A stretch of 64,000 bases of DNA from S5-327 sp965116015 (lineage in GTDB: Bacteria; Chloroflexota; Dehalococcoidia; Lucifugimonadales; Australimonadaceae), in the NCBI GenBank assembly GCA_965116015.1, contig OZ220477.1, forward strand, positions 248,001-312,000, written 5' to 3'. Positions within the stretch are counted from its first letter, which is position 1, and each line of letters opens with the position of its first letter. The notes under the pieces were generated by a model. It was not told the origin of the DNA, ran no database searches, and was given only the letters and a program-made list of their open reading frames with translations. This document shows positions 42,921-50,929 of the stretch, one piece after another. The position numbers and the translations under genes are program-made.

Positions 42921-42965
42921 CGCGAGGCATTGTCGCACGGCGTCTGCGGGGGCGGGCGGGGGAGG

Positions 42966-43277
42966 CTAGGGGGCTCGGGCGGCGATGGCTGCGGCTGCGG
43001 CGACGATGAGCGCGGCAGCGGAGAGTTTGAGGGCGATGTCGCGGGGGGTTGTGCGCTCGCCGAGGGGTGCTAGGGGGCTCAGGCGGCGATGGCTGCGGCT
43101 GCGGCGACGATGAGCGCGGCTGCGGAGAGTTTGAGGGCGATGTCGCGGGGGGTTTTGCGCTCGCCGAGGGGTGCTAGGGGGCTCGGGCGGCGATGGCTGC
43201 GGCTCCGGCGACGATGAGGGCGGCGGCGGAGAGTTTGAGGGCGATGTCGCGGGGGGTTGTGCGCTCGCCGAGGGATC
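42966..43277. repeat. Three tandem 104-bp copies of the EamA gene 3' end
   Basis: CTAGGGGGCTC begins copies at 42966, 43070 and 43174, exactly 104 bp apart, with only a few substitutions. The third copy is the true 3' end of the EamA gene (stop at 43174); the other two lie downstream of the stop. Since 104 is not a multiple of three, frames differ. It seems a recent tandem duplication, and covers the gap between the MFS and EamA genes. Confidence 0.9.
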
Positions 43278-44088
43278 CGCGCCAGATGAGGGAGATGGCG
43301 ATGGTGAAGGCGACGAGGAAGAAGGTTCGGAGGCTTGTGAGGGCTGCGACTGGGGCTGCGGGTCCGAGGGAGAGGGCCCATATGATCATGAGGAGGCCGA
43401 GGTTGGCGACGACGAACTGGTTGAGGGCGATGAGGGGGAGCGCGGGGCTGCGCCGGCGGACGAGGAGTTTGAGGTCGGCGAGGGGGCGGGGCCGGAGGTT
43501 GAGGGAGAGGAGGACGGCGCTGAGGGCGAGCATTCGGAGGGCGTGGGTCGTGAGGACGGGGAGATGGTCGACGGCGGCTTTGCCGAGCACGTGGGAGGCG
43601 CCTTCGATTGCGCTTCCGAGGATGAGGATGAGGAGGGCGGCGTTTGGCATAGGGCGAGCGCGAGGGGAGCCGATTCTTGCGGTGAGGAGGGCTGCGCCTG
43701 CGACGATGGCGAGGATGGCGATCCAGGCGAGGGGGTCGAGGGTTTCGCCGAGGAGGAGGAAGGCGATGAGGGCGGTGAATATGGGGTAGGTTTGGTAGAT
43801 GGGGACGGCGCGGGAGGCTTCTTGGGCGTAGAGGATGCGCAGGAGGATCTGGGCGCCCAGGCCGTAGAGGGTTCCGGAGACGAGGGCCGAGGCTATGGCG
43901 TTTGGCGGGGCGGATGTCGGGATTGGGGCGAAGAGGAGGAGGGAGGCGCCGACGAGGGGCATTGTGAGGCCGATGGCGAGCGGCTGTGTTTGGGGGGTTC
44001 GGGCGTAGCTGTGGATTATGGCTTTGTCGATGATGTTGATGAAGGCGGAGAGCATAGCTCCGGCGAGCGCTATGGCGGCCCAGGTCAT
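43174..44088 (-). CDS. EamA/DMT-family membrane transporter
   Basis: 304 residues with ten hydrophobic helices in two EamA halves. Motifs include ALAGAMLSAFINIIDKAIIH at the start, VPIYQTYPIFTALIAFLLLG and GETLDPLAWIAILAIVAGAA closing the first half, and WALSLGPAAPVAALTSLRTF in the second. It is a paralogue of the next gene (same order of motifs, 304 residues each), so the pair arose by tandem duplication. The family exports metabolites or amino acids; the substrate is unknown. Confidence 0.85.
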   Translation of the reverse strand: MTWAAIALAGAMLSAFINIIDKAIIHSYARTPQTQPLAIGLTMPLVGASLLLFAPIPTSAPPNAIASALVSGTLYGLGAQILLRILYAQEASRAVPIYQTYPIFTALIAFLLLGETLDPLAWIAILAIVAGAALLTARIGSPRARPMPNAALLILILGSAIEGASHVLGKAAVDHLPVLTTHALRMLALSAVLLSLNLRPRPLADLKLLVRRRSPALPLIALNQFVVANLGLLMIIWALSLGPAAPVAALTSLRTFFLVAFTIAISLIWRGSLGERTTPRDIALKLSAAALIVAGAAAIAARAP

Positions 44089-44095
44089 AGGGGCG

Positions 44096-45010
44096 CTATC
44101 CGCTGGCTATTGCGACGGCGGCGATGCCGGCGACGATGAGTGCGGTGGAGAGGATTTTGGTTGCGATGGCGCTGGGGGCGGCGTTTTCGCCGAGGGCTCC
44201 TTTCCAGAGGAGGGCGAGGGTTGTGCTGTAGATGACGAGGAAGAAGGCTCGGGCGCCGCTGAGGGCGGTAACGAGGGCTGCGGGTCCGAGGGAGAGGGCC
44301 CAGAGGAGGAGGAGGAGGCCTGCGGTGGCGATGACGAGTTCGTTGAGGGCTACGAATCGGAGGGCTGGGCTGCGCTGGCGGAGGAATGCGACGATGTCGC
44401 GCCAGGGTTCGGGCCGGAGGTTGAATGCGAGGAATGCGATTCCGAGGGATAGGGATCGGAGGGCGTGGGTGTAGAGGACGGGGAGGTCGTCGACGGCGAT
44501 TTTTCCGGGGATGTGGGCGAGGCCCTGGAGGGCGCTGGCGATCATAAGGAGGATGAAAGCTCGGTGGAGGATGGCTTTTCGGTAGCCGGAGCCGGGTCGC
44601 ATTGAGAGGGTTACGGCGCCGGCGACGACGGCGAGGATGGCGAGCCATTCGAGGGGGAGGAGGGTTTCGCCGAGGAAGAGGACGGCGAAGATGGCGGTGA
44701 AGAGGGGGGCGCTTTGGATGACGGGGACGGTTCGGGAGACTTCTTCGACGTAGAGGACGTGGAGGAAGAACTGGGCGCCGAGGGCGAAGAGGGCTCCTGA
44801 GGCGAGGGCGGAGAGGATGAGCTGGGGGGTCGCGTTGTTTGGGATGGGGAGGAGGGCGAGGAGGACGCATCCTACGGTTGTTTGGGCGAAGCCGATGAGG
44901 AGGGGGAGTGTTCGGGGCGTTGCGGCGTAGCGGTGGATGACCGTTTTGTCGAAGATGCTGACGAGGGCGGAGACTGCGGCTCCGGCCAGGGCTATCCAGA
45001 CCCAGGACAA
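44096..45010 (-). CDS. EamA/DMT-family membrane transporter (paralogue)
   Basis: 304 residues from TTG 45010, directly after the amidohydrolase stop. Ten helices; IALAGAAVSALVSIFDKTVI, VPVIQSAPLFTAIFAVLFLG and WALSLGPAALVTALSGARAF align with the neighbouring paralogue. The back-to-back arrangement (stop TAG 45013-45011, start TTG 45010) suggests coupled translation with the amidohydrolase, so it may export that enzyme's product or take part in the same pathway. A heterodimer of the two EamA proteins is possible. Confidence 0.85.
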   Translation of the reverse strand: MSWVWIALAGAAVSALVSIFDKTVIHRYAATPRTLPLLIGFAQTTVGCVLLALLPIPNNATPQLILSALASGALFALGAQFFLHVLYVEEVSRTVPVIQSAPLFTAIFAVLFLGETLLPLEWLAILAVVAGAVTLSMRPGSGYRKAILHRAFILLMIASALQGLAHIPGKIAVDDLPVLYTHALRSLSLGIAFLAFNLRPEPWRDIVAFLRQRSPALRFVALNELVIATAGLLLLLWALSLGPAALVTALSGARAFFLVIYSTTLALLWKGALGENAAPSAIATKILSTALIVAGIAAVAIASG

Positions 45011-46738
45011 CTAGACTGCGGCCTCGGCGGGGGCTGCGCCGCGGGTTGATTCGGAGTAGGCGTTGCGGACGACGCGTCCGGGGAGGGCTCCGGTGTGGGC
45101 GTCGTTTTCGATGAGGATTTGGCCGTTGACGATGGTGTAGGGGATGCCGCGGGCCACTTGCTTCAGGCGCATTGATCCGCCGGGGAGGTCGTAGGCTTCT
45201 TCGGAGTCGTGGAGGCCGAGGTTGTTGTAGTCGAAGGCTATGATGTCGGCGCTGGCTCCGGGGGCGAGCCTGCCGCGGTTGGGGATACCGAAGATGTCGG
45301 CGGGGAGGGAGGTGAGTCGCCGGACGCCTTCTTCGAGGGTCATGATGGCTTTGTCGCGGACCCAGTGGGAGAGGAAGTGGACGGCGTAGCCGTAGCCGCC
45401 CTCGCGGACGACGTGTGCTCCTGAGTCTGAGAGTCCGATGAGTGTGTGGGGGTTGTTGAGGATGACGGACATTGCGTTGTCGTCGTTGTTCTGCTGGTTG
45501 CGGGCGAACCAGGTTTTGAGGTTTTCCTCGACGGTGATGTTGAGGAATGTGTCGAGGGGTTCTTCGGCGCGTTCGGCGGCGATGTCGGCGATGGTTCTGC
45601 CGGCGAGGCGGGTATTTTTTTCGAGGGCGGTTTTGACGACTATGACGTGGTCCCAGCGTCCGGAGAAGCCGAGGGCGGTTGTGTTGCGGTTCTGGCTGAT
45701 TTCGTGGGCGAGTTGCGCGCGGAGGTTGTGGTTGGAGAAGGATGCGATGCGGTCGCTGGCTGGGAGGTTCATAACCTGTTTCCAGGCGGGCATAAGGTTG
45801 AAGAATTCTGCGCTGTCCATCTGGAAGAAGCGGAGGCCGGGGCGGGGGTTGATCTGGGGGTAGATGCGGGCTGTTCCGCGTGAGGCTACGTCGCTGAGGT
45901 GGTCGAGGTGGGTTCGCCATTCGTTGGGTTTCAGGAGGCTTTGGACGATGGAGAGGTAGGTTACTGGCCTTCCGGCGGCTTCTGAGATTTTCGTGCAGAT
46001 TTCGCCGGTGAGCTCTTGTCCGAGGGGGTCGCCCACCTGGATGACGCCTACGCCGAGTTCTTTGAGGGCGCTTGCGGCGGCGCAGAGTTCGTGGAGGGAT
46101 GCGACGTTTGAGGGTAGGGGTCGTCCGTCGAGGCCGACGTGTCGGGGGTTGCGGTCGAAGGATATTCCGAGGGCTCCGGCTTGGAGGCTTTCGCGGACGA
46201 CGGCGCGGATGGCTTCTATCTCGTGGTCGTTGGCTTCTCGTTCGTGGGCGTCTTCTCCCATAACCCAGCGTCGGGCGGCTGAGTGTCCGAGGAGGGCGCC
46301 GAAGTTGACGCCGAGGCGGTTGTCGAGGGAAGAGAGGTAGTCGCCAAAGGTGGTCCAGCCCCAGGTTACGCCGTTGATGAGGACGTCGTAGGGGATGGCT
46401 TCGACTTTGGCGAGCATTCCGGCGAGGGCGGGTTCGTCGCCTGGTCGGACGGGGGCGAGAGTGAGGGAGCAGTTGCCGCTGACGACGGTGGTTACGCCGT
46501 TGTAGCAGGAGAAGGTGCAGAGGGGGTCGAAGGTGACTTGGCCGTCGTAGTGGGTGTGGTGGTCGATGAATCCTGGGGCGACTACGAGGCCTGCGGCGTC
46601 GATGACGCGCTCGGCGCTGGCGTTGATGTCGCCGATGTCGGCGATGCGTCCGTCGACGATGGCGAGGTCGGCTTTGCGCGGGGGCGTTCCGAGACCGTCG
46701 ATGATGAGTCCTTCCTTGATAAGCAGGTCGTAGGCCAT
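45011..46738 (-). CDS. N-acyl-D-amino-acid deacylase-type amidohydrolase
   Basis: 575 residues from ATG 46738 with AGGAGG upstream. The amidohydrolase-3 pattern is clear: opening beta part (LLIKEGLIIDGLGTPPRKAD), metal-binding HxH in APGFIDHHTHYDGQVTFDP, the cysteine/SGNC loop TTVVSGNCSLTLAP, LGHSAARRWVMG, and the late Asp in LIGLSDSGAHVVREGG. These match D-aminoacylase and dihydropyrimidinase relatives that free D-amino acids from N-acyl forms. Substrate not proven. Two exporters follow directly. Confidence 0.85.
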   Translation of the reverse strand: MAYDLLIKEGLIIDGLGTPPRKADLAIVDGRIADIGDINASAERVIDAAGLVVAPGFIDHHTHYDGQVTFDPLCTFSCYNGVTTVVSGNCSLTLAPVRPGDEPALAGMLAKVEAIPYDVLINGVTWGWTTFGDYLSSLDNRLGVNFGALLGHSAARRWVMGEDAHEREANDHEIEAIRAVVRESLQAGALGISFDRNPRHVGLDGRPLPSNVASLHELCAAASALKELGVGVIQVGDPLGQELTGEICTKISEAAGRPVTYLSIVQSLLKPNEWRTHLDHLSDVASRGTARIYPQINPRPGLRFFQMDSAEFFNLMPAWKQVMNLPASDRIASFSNHNLRAQLAHEISQNRNTTALGFSGRWDHVIVVKTALEKNTRLAGRTIADIAAERAEEPLDTFLNITVEENLKTWFARNQQNNDDNAMSVILNNPHTLIGLSDSGAHVVREGGYGYAVHFLSHWVRDKAIMTLEEGVRRLTSLPADIFGIPNRGRLAPGASADIIAFDYNNLGLHDSEEAYDLPGGSMRLKQVARGIPYTIVNGQILIENDAHTGALPGRVVRNAYSESTRGAAPAEAAV

Positions 46739-46887
46739 GGCTCGCCTCCTGAGGGGTTGGATGCTGTGGTTGGCGGCAATCTTAGCGCTGATGCGGAATG
46801 GCGGCTTGCCATCTGCGGAGAGTTTTGTTCTGGGGCGGGTCGGAGGCTTGGGGCGGCGGGGCGGGCTTTGGGTTTGCGGGGAGAGGG

Positions 46888-46917
46888 TTGGGGAAAGGGT
46901 GCGGGTTTCTGTAGAAT
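46888..46917 (+). promoter_or_regulatory. Promoter of tRNA-Thr
   Basis: TTGGGG (46888-46893), 18-bp spacer, TAGAAT (46912-46917), ending 42 bp before the tRNA 5' end. The remaining 46739-46887 sequence shows nothing else. Confidence 0.45.
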
Positions 46918-46959
46918 GGCGGGTGTGAGGTTGCGGCGATAGGGAGCCGCGCTGTGCGG

Positions 46960-47034
46960 GCCACCGTAGCTCAGTGGCAGAGCAGCTGTTTCGTAAACAG
47001 CAGGTCAACGGTTCGAATCCGTTCGGTGGCTCCA
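46960..47034 (+). tRNA. tRNA-Thr (anticodon CGT)
   Basis: GCCACCG pairs with CGGTGGC; D arm AGCTCAGTGGCAGAGC; anticodon stem GCTGT/ACAGC closing loop TTCGTAA, anticodon CGT for threonine ACG; T arm GGTTCGAATCC. Discriminator T is followed by an encoded CCA. ACG and ACC codons are abundant in the Thr-Pro proteins of this window. Confidence 0.95.
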
Positions 47035-47104
47035 GGCTTTGCCTGTTCGGTTGCGGTCGCGCGCTGCGGTGGGAGATTCTAGGCGCTTGGGGCGAGGCTG
47101 ATGC

Positions 47105-47611
47105 ATGAGCGATGAGCGGGATGCGCCGGTGGGGGGGGCGCTTCTTGCTGGGTCGGCGTCGGCGATTGCGGCGTCGCTTGTTTCGCTGCCGCTGCATTCG
47201 CCGCACGATGCGCTGTTGAATTCGGCGAGCGTTACGTGGGGGACGCTGGCGGTTTCGGCGCTGGCGGGGATTCTGTGGCGGAGGCTGCGGGGGGCGGATC
47301 ACGGTCGGAGGTTGTTCACTGCGGCGCTGGCGGGAGGCTTTGCGGGGTGGATCGCGGCGGCGTTCGCTGGGGAGGCGGTTCTTGAGCGGACGGTTTCGTT
47401 CACTGCGCCGCTTGCTGCGATAGCGTTCGGCGGGGTTGCCGCGTTCGGGCCGGCGCTGTCGGGGTGGCGGTTGGCGTCGCGGAGGGTTGTCGTGGTTGCG
47501 GCGGTCGCGGTTGCGGCGGCGACGGGTGTTGCTCTGGCGGGTTTCGGGGATGCGGAGAGCGGGCGGTTGGAGCTGCCTCCTCGGGGCGGCGTCGCAAGCG
47601 GGTTAGCATAG
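47105..47611 (+). CDS. Small multi-helix membrane protein
   Basis: 168 residues from ATG 47105. Four or five Ala-rich hydrophobic segments are visible (about 12-30, 40-56, 68-86, 92-112, 122-142), giving an integral membrane protein. No family motif is recognised. It stands between tRNA-Thr and the YceI-like lipoprotein, 31 bp before the latter, and is probably cotranscribed with it. Confidence 0.6.
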   Translation: MSDERDAPVGGALLAGSASAIAASLVSLPLHSPHDALLNSASVTWGTLAVSALAGILWRRLRGADHGRRLFTAALAGGFAGWIAAAFAGEAVLERTVSFTAPLAAIAFGGVAAFGPALSGWRLASRRVVVVAAVAVAAATGVALAGFGDAESGRLELPPRGGVASGLA

Positions 47612-47642
47612 GCTGGGGCAAGAGGGTAGCGGAGGAGCCGAT

Positions 47643-48536
47643 ATGGGATTGAGGGCGAGATTCGGGCGGGGGTTCGCTGCGGGGGTTCTGGGGGCGGTTG
47701 TCGCTGCCGCAGGCTGCGGTTCGGATCCGACTGCGACACCCACGGCGCCGGCTCCGACAGCTACGCCTATGGAGCGCGCTATCGCGCCGGCTGCGACGCC
47801 TACGGAGCGCGCCGGCGCGCCGACGGCGACGCCCATGGAGCGCACTGTCGCGCCGACTGCGACGCCTGCGGAGCGCGCTGTCGCGCCGACTGCGACGCCT
47901 ACGGAGCGCGCTGTCGCGCTGACTGCGACGCCTACGGAGCGCGCCTCTGCGCCGACAGCTACGCCTATGTCGGAGGCGCCTGCGCGGGGCGTGCGCTCGA
48001 CGGGGGATGTTGAGGGGGTGGTGTTCGTTGTGGGGGAGGGGTCGGAGGCTACGTTCTCTGTTGGGGAGGTATTAGTGAATGTGAGCTTGCCGGACTATGA
48101 GGCTGTGCTGAGGACGACGGAGCTGAGCGGGGAGGTTCTGCTGGATGGGGGGCAGTCGGAGGTGACGGTTGGTCTGCACAGTATGACGAGCGACAACGAG
48201 AATCGGGACCGCTATGTTCGGTTCCGGATGTTCCCTGATCAGCGGACGGCAAGCGTTGTGTTCGACGATCTGACGCCGTTGCCAGAGGGTTTCACGGAGG
48301 GGGAGGAGGTGAGGACTGAGGTTACGGGGGCGTTGCGGATCAACGACATCGAGACGCCGCTGGTGTTCGAGGTGGAGGCTCGCGATGATGGGGATGTTGT
48401 TTTCGTGGTGGGGCGGTCGTCGTTCACGTGGGATGAGATCGGGGAGCCTGTTCCGACGGCGCGGAGCGTGGTGAGCGTGGAGGATGAGGTGCGGGTGGAG
48501 GCGCTGCTGGCGCTGCGGCCGCAGTCGGCGCCGTAG
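47643..48536 (+). CDS. YceI-like domain lipoprotein with Thr-Pro-Glu-Arg repeat spacer
   Basis: 297 residues. The signal peptide ends in the lipobox VAAAGC, followed by a spacer of about seven 11-residue repeats of the type APTATPTERAV (47750-47970). The C-terminal domain (residues about 118-297) resembles YceI lipocalin-like proteins: VEGVVFVVGEGSEATFSVGE, VTVGLHSMTSDNENRDRYVR and VTGALRINDIETPLVFEVEA. YceI proteins bind isoprenoid or amphiphilic ligands outside the membrane. The spacer length is likely to vary. Confidence 0.8.
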   Translation: MGLRARFGRGFAAGVLGAVVAAAGCGSDPTATPTAPAPTATPMERAIAPAATPTERAGAPTATPMERTVAPTATPAERAVAPTATPTERAVALTATPTERASAPTATPMSEAPARGVRSTGDVEGVVFVVGEGSEATFSVGEVLVNVSLPDYEAVLRTTELSGEVLLDGGQSEVTVGLHSMTSDNENRDRYVRFRMFPDQRTASVVFDDLTPLPEGFTEGEEVRTEVTGALRINDIETPLVFEVEARDDGDVVFVVGRSSFTWDEIGEPVPTARSVVSVEDEVRVEALLALRPQSAP

Positions 48537-48589
48537 GGGGCGGCGTCGGGGTTGGGTGGTTGGGGGGTCTGCTTCGGCGCTGGTCAGCA

Positions 48590-48995
48590 GGCGGCTTGGC
48601 GCGGGCAGCGCGTTGCGCGGGGTCTGGCTCGGCGCCGGGAGGGAGCTGCGAGCGGGTTGGGTGGTTGGGCGGACGCGGGGTTTGGCCTCAGCGCTGGCAG
48701 GCAGGGGCTGCAAGCGGGTCGGGTGGTTGGGCGGATGCGGGGGTCTGGCCTCGGCGCTGGCAGGCAGGGGGCTTGGGGTGGGCTGGCTGGTTGCGCGGGG
48801 CGTGGGGTTTGGCTTGCGGGGGGGGGGGGCTTGGGGTGGGCTGGCTGGTTGCGCGGGGCGCGGGGTTTGGCTTGGCGGGGGGGGGGCTTGGGGTGGGCTG
48901 GCTGGTTGCGCGGGGCGCGGGGTTTGGCTCGGCGGGGGGGGGGGGCTTGGGGTGGGCTGGCTGGTTGCGCGGGGCGCGGTTGGTGGCGCATTATG
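48590..48995. repeat. G-rich minisatellite with 57-59-bp tandem units carrying G10-G12 tracts
   Basis: Units beginning CTTGGGGTGGGCTGGCTGG start at 48772, 48830, 48887 and 48946 (the last partial); each of the first three ends in a G run of 12 (48818), 10 (48877) and 12 (48934). Upstream, two copies of a related ~60-bp unit with GGGTGGTTGGGCGGA lie near 48657 and 48719. No gene in 48537-49045 is supported; open frames here are low-complexity shadows. Confidence 0.85.
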
Positions 48996-49045
48996 CCGAT
49001 TGGCGGCGCGCGGCGTTCGCGCGCTTGGCTGTGGAGGAGGGTGTT

Positions 49046-50104
49046 ATGGCTGGTCCGAGGGTTGTTGTTTTTGCGCCTGGGGATACGGAGAGTTACAAGC
49101 GGTTCGAGGGGGCCGGCTGCGAGGTGGCGCTTGGGAAGGCGTCGTGGGGGGATCCTCGGGGGAACAGTACGGCGGAGCTTGCGGGGATGGCTCGGGAGGC
49201 GGACGCTTTGGTGGGGTCGTCGATCAAGGGGGGGCGGATCGATCGCAGCGTGATGACGGCGTCTGAGCACTTGCGGATCGTGGCGAAGTATACGGTTGGG
49301 GTGGATGAGATAGATACGGACGCGGCCACTGAGCTTGGCATTGTTGTTACGCATGCTCCGACGGAGGCGAATTGGGGCGGGGTGGTGGAGACGACGATGA
49401 TGCAGATGCTGACGCTGCTGAAGAAGCCGAGGGAGCGCGACGCTGCGCTGAAGCAGGGGGATTCGTGGCGGACGCCGGAGCTTGCGGGAACGCACATCGG
49501 GCGGAGGGAGGACGGTTATCCGGGTCTTACGGTTGGGGTGATTGGTTTGGGGCGGATTGGGGGGCGTCTTGCGCAGATGCTGGCTCCGTGGCGGGTGCGG
49601 GTGATTGGATACGATCCGTATCAGCCGATCGATCGTTTTATCCATGCGAATGTTGAGCGGGTGGATCTGGATACGCTGCTGAGGGAGTCGGATGTCGTTA
49701 CGCTGCATGTGATTCTGACGGCTGAGACGCATCGTATGATTGGGGCTCGGGAGTTTGGGTTGATGAAGCCGACGGCGATATTTCTGAACACTTCACGCGG
49801 ACAGTGCGTGGACGAGCAGGCGCTGGCGGAGGCTCTGCGGAACGAGACGATTGCGGGGGCGGGACTCGATGTGTTCGAGGTGGAGCCGCTGCCTGCGGAT
49901 AGTCCGCTGCGGAAGATGGATAATCGCGTGTTGCTATCGCCGCACGTTGCGGCGAACAATCACGGGGCGGGGATCGGGCCGGGGATCGAGTGGGCGACGG
50001 AGGATGTGTTGCGCGCTCTGCGAGGGGAGATTCCGGAGCATGTGTTTAATCGGGATGTTATTCCCCGCTGGCTGGAGCGTTTCGGGGGGAGGGCTGCGAT
50101 CTAG
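49046..50104 (+). CDS. D-2-hydroxyacid dehydrogenase family protein
   Basis: 352 residues from ATG 49046 with GAGGAGG upstream. NAD-binding motif TVGVIGLGRIGGRLAQMLAP, catalytic Arg in FLNTSRGQCVDEQALAEAL, Glu in GAGLDVFEVEPLPADSPLR and His in VLLSPHVAANNHGAG. The first part (IVAKYTVGVDEIDTDAATEL) matches 3-phosphoglycerate dehydrogenase relatives. It reduces 2-oxo acids or oxidises D-hydroxy acids with NAD(P); the substrate is unknown. The ThDP enzyme and cupin downstream suggest a small catabolic group. Confidence 0.88.
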   Translation: MAGPRVVVFAPGDTESYKRFEGAGCEVALGKASWGDPRGNSTAELAGMAREADALVGSSIKGGRIDRSVMTASEHLRIVAKYTVGVDEIDTDAATELGIVVTHAPTEANWGGVVETTMMQMLTLLKKPRERDAALKQGDSWRTPELAGTHIGRREDGYPGLTVGVIGLGRIGGRLAQMLAPWRVRVIGYDPYQPIDRFIHANVERVDLDTLLRESDVVTLHVILTAETHRMIGAREFGLMKPTAIFLNTSRGQCVDEQALAEALRNETIAGAGLDVFEVEPLPADSPLRKMDNRVLLSPHVAANNHGAGIGPGIEWATEDVLRALRGEIPEHVFNRDVIPRWLERFGGRAAI

Positions 50105-50198
50105 GCTGCGAGCGCGGGGCGGGCGCGGAGGTGGGCGGGGAGGAGCTCGTGAGCGTCGCGGCGGAGAGGCGTCGTGGTTGAGAAGGAGATGGCAAGGG

Positions 50199-50591
50199 AT
50201 GGTTGATTGGGCGAGCATTGGGATCGGGGCGGGGGCTGTGCTGTTCGCGCTGCTCTTGCTGGCTGTGGGTATGGGCATCGTTGAGCGGCGGAACACCTCG
50301 CGCTACGCGATGCGGAATGGCTGGAGGAAGAGGAGCGAAGGGTACGAGAAGATGTGGAGCGGGCTTGGGTCGGCAACGGCCAAGGGGGGCGGGGGAGTTC
50401 GGGGCGCTTGCTCGATCTACACGAATCGGTGGGAGACGATTAATCTGGACGGGTTCGCAAGCCAGCTGGACGCTATGAAGTTTGCGGATTGGTGTATGGG
50501 CCGCTTGCCTTTGGGGTCGCAGGAGGAGCCGCTGACGGAGGAGACTATTCTGGCCAGTCGCGCAACGTGGGCTGTGGCTCGGAGGCAGTAG
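50199..50591 (+). CDS. Membrane-anchored unknown protein
   Basis: 130 residues from ATG 50199. One N-terminal helix (IGIGAGAVLFALLLLAVGMG) is followed by a basic, Tyr/Trp-containing soluble part (RNTSRYAMRNGWRKRSEGYE) that probably faces the cytosol. No family is recognised. It lies 94 bp after the dehydrogenase gene on the same strand. Confidence 0.55.
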   Translation: MVDWASIGIGAGAVLFALLLLAVGMGIVERRNTSRYAMRNGWRKRSEGYEKMWSGLGSATAKGGGGVRGACSIYTNRWETINLDGFASQLDAMKFADWCMGRLPLGSQEEPLTEETILASRATWAVARRQ

Positions 50592-50929
50592 TAGGCGCTC
50601 ATTGAGGGGAGGCCGACAGGGAGGTAGGAGGAGCGAGAGGGTCTGTTCAGGGTTCGCCGGGTCAGGCGTCGCGCGGCGGCGGATATTGAGGATGGGCGCA
50701 TCCACGGGTTAGAGGGTATGCGCTGAGGACAGACAGGCTGCTGGACATAGCGCTGGGTGTGTCCACGGGCGAGAGGGTATGCGTCGTGCGCGAAAGCTGG
50801 GGAGAGAGGGTAGGTTTCCTGGCTTCTGGCGGCGGTCTTTGCGAGGGGGGGGGGGCTGGGGTTGGCGCGGGGGGATTGGGCGGGAGAGGCGGCGTCTGCG
50901 GTAGCGAGCATCTATCAAGGAGCGAGGGA
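50592..50929. other. 338-bp gap with short direct repeats and a G11 tract
   Basis: TCCACGGG-(T/C)-(T/G)AGAGGGTATGCG occurs twice, near 50700 and 50761, and a run of eleven G lies at 50845-50855. No gene is supported, although the downstream ThDP frame is open through part of it. No TTGAC box accompanies this G tract. Confidence 0.5.

Noticed and set aside
46739..47302. N-terminal extension of the amidohydrolase to 47302
   Set aside because: It would run through the tRNA-Thr gene; ATG 46738 has a strong ribosome site and starts the conserved fold.
50845..50855. Fourth phase-variable promoter at the G11 tract before the ThDP gene
   Set aside because: No TTGAC or TA(G/A)A(C/T)T boxes flank the tract.
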